The notes beneath the pieces were generated by a model, which saw only the letters and a program-made list of their open reading frames with translations, had not been told where the DNA came from and searched no databases. Of a stretch of DNA of 13,878 nucleotides, positions 1 through 6,196 are shown piece by piece. The stretch comes from Lentisphaerota bacterium (GTDB taxonomy: Bacteria > Verrucomicrobiota > Kiritimatiellia > JAAZAB01), in assembly GCA_016182435.1 (NCBI GenBank), contig JACPGN010000181.1, forward strand, positions 1-13,878. Reading direction: 5' to 3'. The number at the start of each line of letters is the position of its first letter. Positions within the stretch are counted from its first letter, which is position 1. A program made the translations under genes and the position numbers.

Positions 1-1571
1 ATGATGAAGAAACTTGCGCCATTGACCACTCCGCCGGTCGTGCTCAAGGCGCCGACCTGTCCAGCGGTGATGCCAGTCAACTGCGAACCGTTGCCGGTCG
101 TGCTCAACGCGCCCAGATTATCGCGGGCGGTGGCCGCGGTGGCCGCTAATTCCGCGAGATTATTGGCCGCCAGCAAGGCGCCCGCATTGGTGCTCACCGC
201 GCCGACCTGCTCGGCGGTGATGCCGGTCAATTGGGAACCATCGCTGGTCGGCGATAAAAATACGCTTGCCTCATTGGTGGCCGCGCTGCCCAGTCCAAGA
301 TTGGCCCGCGCGGCTTCTTTATTAGCCTCACCGCTAATTTCCGAAAGATTATTCGAGACCATCAAGGCGCCCTCCGCGCCGCTGGGCCAGTTTGACCGCG
401 GATCACCACCCAGCGACAGGGAACCATCAACCTGAACATTGCCGCCCACGTGCAATTGCTCGGCCGGGAGGTCGGTCCCAATGCCCACCTTGCCCAGGAA
501 GACGTTGGTGGCGGAAGCGCGGGTTTGATTGATGCCGTCGGAAGTAATAGTCACAATGTCGGACGGAACATTTGAAGGCGAAACATTGGATGAGACCAGA
601 TACCTCACGATAACGATGCCGGAGCCGCCATTACCGCCTAAACAACTTCCGTCCGCCCAACCTGTGCTTCCCCCGCCTCCGCCCGTATTTGGCGCACCAT
701 TTGTGCCATTAGTGTTTTTTGCGCCATTTCCACCACCACCCAATCCACCATTCCCGGGCACACTAGAACCACCACTCCAAACACCCGCGCCCCCTCCGCC
801 AGCATAGTATTTTACTGAACCACTAATAGGACATTCACGGCCGCTACCTCCATCACCGGCCGCTCCGCTTATGCCGTTTGACCCAACACTTGCCGCGCCA
901 CCGCCTCCCCCAGCTTCATAAGATGGCCCGCCATTATATGATAATCCGCCATCATATCCTTGCTCCAAGGTTCCTGCGCCGGGTGTGGGAAAATTGAGGC
1001 AAGCACCCCCACCAGAACCTCCATTGCCTGCTTGCTCTTCATAAGAGCCAAATTTAGATCCATGCCCTCCTCCGATAGTGGTCAATGTTGCAAACGCAGA
1101 ATTGCTACCGTTTTTACCTACCGCAAAACCAGGTGCAAAATATCCTCCTGCTCCGCCTTCTCCAACAGTTACGGAATTTAATCCACTAACGATAACTCCA
1201 TTGGTGTAAATCATACCGCCTGCTCCGGCTCCGCCCGCAATTCCATCATTACCGGCTGCTCCACCGCCGCCGCCAGCAACGACAAGCACATCGCAAGTCA
1301 ACGAGGCACCGCCATTAACCACAAATGTCCCGCTGGCGCTGAATGTATGAATGCGATAATTTCCATCCATCGTGATATCGCCCCCCGTGGCTTCCACGGC
1401 GCCATTCGTGCTCGAAGGGTAACCAATGTTCAGTTCACCATAGATCGTTGCATTCGTCGTCACAATCAGGTTATCCACTGTTAGAACCCCATCCGCCCAG
1501 GCCGGGCCAGGGAAGCGGAGAGCGGAAAGCAGAGAGTACGAGATTAAGAATGTGATTGTTTTCTTTGTCAT
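1..1571 (-). CDS. Secreted glycine-rich, tail-fibre-like surface protein (C-terminus outside window)
   Basis: On the minus strand an ATG at 1571 opens a frame without stops down to the window edge, about 523 codons. AAGGAG lies 8 nt upstream of the ATG. The first 26 or so residues look like a signal peptide (MTKKT, hydrophobic stretch, then a likely cleavage after AWA). Residues about 98-320 are very rich in GGGG, GGN and GAG and include CDVLVVAGGGGG; this resembles the glycine-rich domain of environmental surface and phage-tail proteins. Next comes a tail-fibre-type motif, KVGIGTDLPAEQLHVGGN (about residue 363), and repeats such as DNLGALST, ARANLGLGS and GSQLTGIT. In related proteins this arrangement often precedes an S74-type intramolecular chaperone, but that part is not visible here. 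The likely role is an exported, perhaps trimeric, surface or adhesive fibre. Module recognition is fairly secure, biological role is not. The neighbour at 1774-3021 is also minus-strand and exported. Confidence 0.75.
   Translation of the reverse strand, partial: MTKKTITFLISYSLLSALRFPGPAWADGVLTVDNLIVTTNATIYGELNIGYPSSTNGAVEATGGDITMDGNYRIHTFSASGTFVVNGGASLTCDVLVVAGGGGGAAGNDGIAGGAGAGGMIYTNGVIVSGLNSVTVGEGGAGGYFAPGFAVGKNGSNSAFATLTTIGGGHGSKFGSYEEQAGNGGSGGGACLNFPTPGAGTLEQGYDGGLSYNGGPSYEAGGGGGAASVGSNGISGAAGDGGSGRECPISGSVKYYAGGGGAGVWSGGSSVPGNGGLGGGGNGAKNTNGTNGAPNTGGGGGSTGWADGSCLGGNGGSGIVIVRYLVSSNVSPSNVPSDIVTITSDGINQTRASATNVFLGKVGIGTDLPAEQLHVGGNVQVDGSLSLGGDPRSNWPSGAEGALMVSNNLSEISGEANKEAARANLGLGSAATNEASVFLSPTSDGSQLTGITAEQVGAVSTNAGALLAANNLAELAATAATARDNLGALSTTGNGSQLTGITAGQVGALSTTGGVVNGASFFI
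34..239 (-). repeat. Repeated tail-fibre-like segment inside the glycine-rich gene
   Basis: The blocks at 49-89 and 199-239 are near-copies 150 bp apart. On the minus strand both encode GSQLTGIT followed by a linker ending in QVGA. Shorter copies of the intervening 'LST' segment lie at 34-50, 93-109 and 186-200. The 50-residue period fits a repeating shaft segment of a fibre. The array continues to the window edge, so the copy number is unknown. Confidence 0.7.
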
Positions 1572-1607
1572 GGTTGCTTCTCCTTAGTTCTTTTTTTGTA
1601 ACTACTC

Positions 1608-1675
1608 ACCACGGATTACACGGATATCACTGATTTTCATGTTTCTGTATCCGTGACATCAGTGCCATCCGTGGT
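1608..1675. repeat. Imperfect inverted repeat of the 'accacggat...atccgtggt' family
   Basis: The outer arms are perfect: accacggat at 1608-1616 pairs with atccgtggt at 1667-1675. Inside are shuffled copies of acggat and cactgat. Similar motifs occur at 10152-10232, so this is a dispersed repeat in this genome. It lies between two minus-strand genes. No run of T follows it in either direction, so I do not call it an intrinsic terminator. The rest of 1572-1773 shows nothing else I can identify. Confidence 0.6.
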
Positions 1676-1773
1676 AAAAAGGCCCGTCTGGTATGCGTTG
1701 GTACGCCTGCCTGAGCAGTTACTTTTTTTTACAACTTGCCACGCGTTACGCGGGGTTGAACGTTTCCTTTGAC

Positions 1774-3021
1774 TTACAATTTTACCCGACCTTCGATGAC
1801 CACCCTAAAATGCTTTCCACGCAGATCGAGGTCTTCACCATAAGCGCCCGACTTGATAATCAGCGTGTGCGCGCCATCGCGATCCACCGCCGCCAGGCCT
1901 TCGCTGATCGTCTTTTTCGGACCATCATTGCCACGCACCTCCGGCGCGCGCCCTGTGAGCATAGGGCTGCCAATCGCCTTATCCACGAAAATGCGGCCGG
2001 TCGGCGCGCTCGTGCCGCCATCCGTATCGTTGGTGCTGCCGCCCCCACCGCCCCCGCCCGGGAAGGGCAAGCCATTAGTGCCATTACTGAACATCCATTG
2101 GGCATAGTCGCTCACGCCATTGCCATCCGTATCCACGGCATAGTCGGAGGTGTGATAAACAGAAGATCGTTCGGTTTCGGCATCAAGGCCGTCGAAATCT
2201 TCATCTATGTAAAGCATTCCCCTATAAACCATTACGACTGCATTTCCATCAGGCGCCCAATCGTTGGTTGACGACGCGCCGGGCGCGCGCTCCACCCGCA
2301 AGCGAATGATGGTGGCATCAGGAAACTGCGCGGTCGGCACGGCAAGATAAACCACGTCTTCCGCATTGCTTCCGCCCAGCAGATTACCGTAAAGGTCTGC
2401 CGCGATGACCTCGGAGTTAGTAGTCAGCAAGTCGGCATGCAGCCCCAGCGCAGCCTGGGACTGATCCCAATAATGAATGGCATAAACCAGGTTGTTAGTC
2501 AGCAGCAGCCTATCCAGGGCCACGTCCAGGCTTGGCATCTCCTCGATTTCAGCGTAAGCGATCCACGCGGATTGCGTCGTGGCGGCATCCACATACCATG
2601 CGCCGCCCTGCTTTTTTGCCCACAGTAAAAAATCCGGATGAGCGTAGTCGTAGTAGTCCCTGATCGTGAAGCGCGGCCAGCCCCATTGGATATACGCCCG
2701 GCTGATGGCGCCGCTTTCCGTTTCCGCATGGTCAAAAATTAAATCGCGATCCGTGTCGGGCGAAAAGGGATCGGTTAAAATTCTGCTCTCTTCAAGATTG
2801 GAAAGCAAATCGCCGTCATAATTTTGAGCCGCATCGGCCGGGTTGGTGGGATTTAGGCCATAAAATATTTCGTAGTCGTCCGGCATCCTGTCGCCATCGC
2901 TATCGTTGAACCCAATTCCGATATTATCGGAACCCGTCAGGCCCCCGACCAGAAGGACGCTCAACACGAGAGCAACTGCCAGATACATTTGCCTGCTGAA
3001 GTCCGACCGCCAATTTTTCAT
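1774..3021 (-). CDS. Secreted protein with thrombospondin type 3-like calcium loops and a truncated beta-helix-like end
   Basis: 415 residues; the ATG at 3021 is preceded by GAGAGGAG about 10 nt upstream. Residues 11-30 form a hydrophobic export segment with no lipobox cysteine. Aspartate-rich calcium-binding loops are visible at residues 40-51 (DSDGDRMPDDYE), 68-79 (NYDGDLLSNLEE), 87-100 (SPDTDRDLIFDHAE), 272-284 (IDEDFDGLDAETE) and 295-309 (AVDTDGNGVSDY). These resemble thrombospondin type 3 repeats. Residues about 105-265 form a globular region I do not recognise. A poly-glycine linker at 322-328 leads to a segment (GRIFVDKAIG ... GNDGPKKTISEGLAAV) like the first coil of DUF1565 or right-handed beta-helix proteins. 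The protein then stops after IEGRVKL, much shorter than a complete helix. The likely role is an exported calcium-stabilised surface or extracellular-matrix protein; the exact function is unknown. Confidence 0.8.
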   Translation of the reverse strand: MKNWRSDFSRQMYLAVALVLSVLLVGGLTGSDNIGIGFNDSDGDRMPDDYEIFYGLNPTNPADAAQNYDGDLLSNLEESRILTDPFSPDTDRDLIFDHAETESGAISRAYIQWGWPRFTIRDYYDYAHPDFLLWAKKQGGAWYVDAATTQSAWIAYAEIEEMPSLDVALDRLLLTNNLVYAIHYWDQSQAALGLHADLLTTNSEVIAADLYGNLLGGSNAEDVVYLAVPTAQFPDATIIRLRVERAPGASSTNDWAPDGNAVVMVYRGMLYIDEDFDGLDAETERSSVYHTSDYAVDTDGNGVSDYAQWMFSNGTNGLPFPGGGGGGGSTNDTDGGTSAPTGRIFVDKAIGSPMLTGRAPEVRGNDGPKKTISEGLAAVDRDGAHTLIIKSGAYGEDLDLRGKHFRVVIEGRVKL

Positions 3022-3510
3022 ACGCTACTTGCTCCTCTCATTGCGGCAAATAAATCCCAATGGGAATCAAAGTCCATTTCTCTGCGAGGTGAAAAATGAA
3101 GAGAAAAGAAAAAACCGCCGGCAAGCAAGGCCAGCGGGAAGGAAGCCCAACCAGAAGAAGAAGCTTGACTTCGGGCTATGGACTGTAGGCTGTAAACTGA
3201 GGACTGAGGACTGAGGCGGTTGCTTGGCCAATAAAAGCAGCTACTCGGCCTCGGCTGCGCCAACCTGCTGCCTGCCACAAGCTTAGCTACCATCAGAGCT
3301 ACCCCATTTTCCGGCCGAAATAAGCAATAAATGCCCAAATCCGGACATCAATTTACCAGTTCTCTAATTCGTGTCAACACCTATTTCATTTTTTTTGGCA
3401 ACAGATGGGAATCAAGGCATTTCTAAAATTTCTGGACAGGGTTTCGCTTTCGTGCAAAACTTTACCCAATTCGTTTATCAGTCCCCACCACTGGGCAAAT
3501 CTGAGCCAGG
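3022..3510. other. Intergenic region between divergent genes, with a short tandem repeat
   Basis: These 489 bp separate the minus-strand calcium-loop gene from the plus-strand oxidoreductase operon, so both promoters should lie here. I see no convincing sigma-70 pair. At 3196-3216 there is a 7-bp tandem repeat, actgagg, in three perfect copies, preceded by degenerate gactgtaggctgtaa-type copies. I find no RNA gene or convincing small ORF. The upstream end is purine-rich (about 3090-3165) and the 3380-3500 end is AT-richer, as expected near a start. Confidence 0.4.
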
Positions 3511-3729
3511 ATGAAAAAACACTTTCGGGTAACCATTGACCGCGAGCTGTGTAAAGGCTGCGAGCTCTGCATCGGCGTCTGCCCCCTGCAACTGCTGAGC
3601 ATGACCGCCACGCTGAATCGCAAAGGCTATCACGCGGCGGAAACTTCCCGCGCCAAGGAGTGCTCAGGTTGCCTGAAATGCGCCCGGATGTGCCCTGAGG
3701 CGGTCATCGAAATATGGAACGAACAATAA
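3511..3729 (+). CDS. korD: 2-oxoacid:ferredoxin oxidoreductase, delta (ferredoxin) subunit
   Basis: A 72-residue ferredoxin-type protein with two classic 4Fe-4S motifs. The first has Cys14, 17, 20 and 24 (CKGCELCIGVCP); the second has Cys51, 54, 57 and 61 (CSGCLKCARMCP). In this enzyme family the delta subunit takes electrons from the thiamine-diphosphate site and passes them to soluble ferredoxin. It is the first gene of a four-gene operon and its 3' end overlaps the alpha-subunit gene by 16 nt. The order delta-alpha-beta-gamma matches oorDABC/korDABC operons. Only a weak ribosome-binding sequence (gccagg) lies directly before the ATG. The substrate could be 2-oxoglutarate or branched-chain 2-oxoacids; sequence inspection does not decide, so the symbol follows the kor convention. 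Confidence 0.9.
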   Translation: MKKHFRVTIDRELCKGCELCIGVCPLQLLSMTATLNRKGYHAAETSRAKECSGCLKCARMCPEAVIEIWNEQ

Positions 3730-4799
3730 AAAACCACGGCGCCGCCAAGCCTAAGCGCGTGTTGATGATGGGCAATGAAGCCGCCGCTGAGGCCGCCATC
3801 CGCGCCGGCTGCCAATGCTATTTCGGCTATCCGATTACGCCGCAGAACGAGCTCATCGCCTACATGGCCAAGCACATGCCGGAGCGTGGCCGCGTGTTTA
3901 TTCAGGCGGAAAGCGAATTGGCCGCCATCAGCATGGTGTTCGGCGCGTCGCTGGCCGGGGCGCGCTCCATGACCAGTTCTTCCAGCCCGGGCATCAGCCT
4001 GAAGCAGGAGGGCATTTCCTATCTGGCCGGCTGCCAATTGCCCGCGGTGATCATTAACGTCCAGCGCGGCGGCCCCGGCCTGGGCAGTATTGATCCGGCG
4101 CAGGGCGACTATTTCCAGGCCACCAAGGGCGGCGGCCACGGAGATTACCGGATCATCGTGCTGGCACCGGCTTCCGTCCAGGAAATGTACGATATGACCA
4201 TGCAAGCCTTTCACCTGGCCGACCAGTACCGCATCCCGGTCATGATCCTAGCCGATGGGCGGGTAGGCCAGATGATGGAACCAATTAAGCTGCACGAAGA
4301 TCCGCAGAGCGCGCCCGCCGCCAAGCCGTGGGCGCTGACCGGCGCCAAGGGCCGCGAGCCCCAATGCATCCGTTCGCTTTTTCTGGAAGAGGGGAGCCTG
4401 GAAAAACATAACCTCGCCCTGCAAAGGCGCTATCGCCAGATTGCCGCGGCCGAAACGAAAGCGGAGGAAACGGATACTACCGACTGTGAATGGCTGATCG
4501 CCGCCTGGGGCACTTGTGCCCGGATCAGCAAAGGGGCCATTCAGAAAGCGCGCGCGCGGGGCATCAAAGTCGGCCTGCTGCGCCCACTTACCCTCTGGCC
4601 GTTTCCCTGCGAGCCCCTGGCGCGCCTGGGAACCCAGGTCAAGGCGGTGCTGGTCGTGGAAATGAACTGCGGTCAGATGCTCGAAGATGTGCGCCTGGCG
4701 CTGAACGGCAAAGTACCGGTCCATTTCAGCGGCTATCCCGGCGGCCGCGTGCCGACCGAAACCGATGTATTAAGCGCTTTAACGGCCCTGTGTAGCTAA
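3714..4799 (+). CDS. korA: 2-oxoacid:ferredoxin oxidoreductase, alpha subunit (KorA/VorB type)
   Basis: 361 residues, typical for an alpha subunit without a fused gamma domain. Recognisable blocks are MGNEAAAEAAIRAGC (residues 19-33), YPITPQ (39-44), the AESE-containing segment near 65 that contacts thiamine diphosphate, and SSSSPGISL near 87. A C-terminal transketolase-like domain follows (WGTCARISKGAI, VEMNCGQM). The MGNEA...YFGYPITPQ opening closely resembles proteins annotated VorB (3-methyl-2-oxobutanoate dehydrogenase), so a branched-chain substrate is a real alternative to 2-oxoglutarate. The start at 3714 overlaps the delta gene by 16 nt. A later in-frame ATG at 3765 is possible but would leave little before the conserved block. 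With beta it forms the thiamine-diphosphate active site that oxidatively decarboxylates the 2-oxoacid to acyl-CoA. Confidence 0.92.
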   Translation: MERTIKNHGAAKPKRVLMMGNEAAAEAAIRAGCQCYFGYPITPQNELIAYMAKHMPERGRVFIQAESELAAISMVFGASLAGARSMTSSSSPGISLKQEGISYLAGCQLPAVIINVQRGGPGLGSIDPAQGDYFQATKGGGHGDYRIIVLAPASVQEMYDMTMQAFHLADQYRIPVMILADGRVGQMMEPIKLHEDPQSAPAAKPWALTGAKGREPQCIRSLFLEEGSLEKHNLALQRRYRQIAAAETKAEETDTTDCEWLIAAWGTCARISKGAIQKARARGIKVGLLRPLTLWPFPCEPLARLGTQVKAVLVVEMNCGQMLEDVRLALNGKVPVHFSGYPGGRVPTETDVLSALTALCS

Positions 4800-5560
4800 T
4801 GAAAAAAACCGCAAGCGGTTATCAACGCCCGGCTTCGCTGATCAAGGCGCCGATGCACTACTGCGCCGGTTGCGGGCACAGCACCGTCCACAAACTGATG
4901 GCCGAAGTGATGGACGAACTGGAGATCCGCGAGCGCACCATCGGCGTGGCTCCGGTGGGCTGCGCCGTGTTGGCCTATTTTTACCTGAGGTGCGACATAG
5001 CCGAAGCCGCCCATGGCCGGACTCCCGCCGTCGCCACCGGCATCAAGCGCGCCTTGCCCGACCGCATCGTATTCAGCTATCAAGGCGATGGCGACCTGGC
5101 GGCCATCGGCCTGGCCGAAACCATCCACACCGCCAATCGCGGCGAGCATATTACCGTCGTCTTTATCAACAACACCGTTTATGGCATGACCGGCGGTCAG
5201 ATGGCGCCTACCACGTTAGTGGGCCAGGTCACGGCCACCTCGCCGGCCGGGCGCCAGAGCGCCACGATGGGCGGCCCGATCCGCATGTGCGAATTGCTGA
5301 ACACACTTGACTCGCCCTACTACATTGAGCGGGTGGCCCTTGACAGCCATGAGGGTGTCCTCGCCACTAAAAAGGCGCTGCTCAGGGCCTTTCAGGTCCA
5401 GGTGGCGGGTAAAGGCTATAGCTTCGTGGAAATCCTGTCGGCCTGTCCAACCTATTTTCGACGCTCGCCGCTGAAGTCCTGGGAGTTTGTCGGCCGGGAA
5501 ATGGCCAAGCAGTTTCCCGTGCGGATTTTCCGGAAAGAGGGGGTGCCGCTCCATGCATGA
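4799..5560 (+). CDS. korB: 2-oxoacid:ferredoxin oxidoreductase, beta subunit (thiamine-diphosphate binding)
   Basis: 253 residues. The N-terminal CAGCGH (residues 22-27), GVAPVGC (49-55) and the thiamine-diphosphate/Mg motif GDGD (96-99) followed by NN at 124-125 and YGMTGGQ (128-134) are all present, so the cofactor site looks intact. The start codon overlaps the alpha stop by one base (TAATG), which implies translational coupling. Length and motifs match KorB/VorA/OorB subunits. The protein is cytoplasmic, and the four subunits form one oxygen-sensitive complex that reduces ferredoxin, consistent with anaerobic metabolism. Confidence 0.93.
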   Translation: MKKTASGYQRPASLIKAPMHYCAGCGHSTVHKLMAEVMDELEIRERTIGVAPVGCAVLAYFYLRCDIAEAAHGRTPAVATGIKRALPDRIVFSYQGDGDLAAIGLAETIHTANRGEHITVVFINNTVYGMTGGQMAPTTLVGQVTATSPAGRQSATMGGPIRMCELLNTLDSPYYIERVALDSHEGVLATKKALLRAFQVQVAGKGYSFVEILSACPTYFRRSPLKSWEFVGREMAKQFPVRIFRKEGVPLHA

Positions 5561-6080
5561 ACGGATCCTTATCGCCGGATCAGGCGGGCAGGGCATCGTC
5601 TCGCTGGGCAAACTGCTGGCGGGGTTAGCCGCGGAAACCATTCCCTACGTTACGTTCTTCCCCGCCTATGGCGCCGAAGTCCGCGGCGGCACATCCAATT
5701 GCCAGATCATTCTTTCGGCAAATGAAATCGCGGCGCCCATCGCCGAAACGTTTGATTCCATCCTGGTTATGAATCAGCAAAGCGCTGAGCGGTTCATGCC
5801 GGCGCTCGCTAAAGACGGCCTAGCCGTCATCAATCAGTCGCTGTGCGACGTCCCCGCGCGGGGCGACTGCGTGCCGATCCCCGCCACGGAAATTGCCGAT
5901 CGCCTGGGAAATACCAAAGCGGCTAACTTTGTAATGCTGGGCGCCTGGCTGAAACGCAAACCACTGATTACCCCGCGCGCCGTTGAAGACGCCATAACGG
6001 CTCATTTTCGCGGCGCCGCGCCGGCCCTGATCACCATCAATATCCAGGCCTTCCGCGCCGGCTTGGGCCAATCGAGTTGA
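5553..6080 (+). CDS. korC: 2-oxoacid:ferredoxin oxidoreductase, gamma subunit
   Basis: 175 residues from the ATG at 5553, with ggaaagagggg about 10 nt upstream. A longer reading from 5487 lies wholly inside the beta gene and is less likely. The protein starts MHERILIAGSGGQGIVSLGK, the glycine-rich opening of the POR/KOR gamma family, and carries the diagnostic YGAEVRGGTSNC at residues 39-50. It overlaps the beta gene by 8 nt and is the last gene of the operon. The gamma subunit packs against the alpha/beta core; in the wider family the corresponding domain helps position CoA. No fifth subunit follows, and the next gene is convergent. Confidence 0.92.
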   Translation: MHERILIAGSGGQGIVSLGKLLAGLAAETIPYVTFFPAYGAEVRGGTSNCQIILSANEIAAPIAETFDSILVMNQQSAERFMPALAKDGLAVINQSLCDVPARGDCVPIPATEIADRLGNTKAANFVMLGAWLKRKPLITPRAVEDAITAHFRGAAPALITINIQAFRAGLGQSS

Positions 6081-6099
6081 TCAGGGCGCCAAATGACGC

Positions 6100-6196
6100 A
6101 GTAGAGTCCCGATGCACCGGACGATCGGGACACACTGTCCGTCAGCTGACGGACTGCCCTGAAGTGTGCCGAGTCCGCGAGGCTCTACTTCAGGGC
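6100..6196. terminator. Multi-stem structured element between convergent genes, possible bidirectional terminator
   Basis: This short stretch contains several perfect complementary pairs: agtagag 6100-6106 with ctctact 6183-6189; gtcccgat 6106-6113 with atcgggac 6124-6131; cacact 6131-6136 with agtgtg 6163-6168, enclosing the 18-nt palindrome 6137-6154 (gtccgtcag/ctgacggac); and an alternative pair gccctgaag 6156-6164 with cttcagggc 6188-6196. It separates the korC stop from the stop of the convergent coiled-coil gene, whose last codon lies in the final arm. There is no T-run, so it is not a classic intrinsic terminator. It could be a structured repeat that stabilises or ends both transcripts. 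Confidence 0.5.

Noticed and set aside
1..435. Plus-strand open frame starting at base 1
   Set aside because: It is antisense to the glycine-rich gene, which has a ribosome-binding site, signal peptide and recognisable repeats.
1715..1770. Intrinsic terminator with a T-run near 1722
   Set aside because: The T-run lies on the wrong side of the imperfect hairpin for the minus-strand gene, and no plus-strand gene ends there.
3018..3338. Minus-strand frame between the calcium-loop gene and korD
   Set aside because: Composition is unlike a protein, it covers simple repeats, and it has no ribosome-binding site or recognisable domain.
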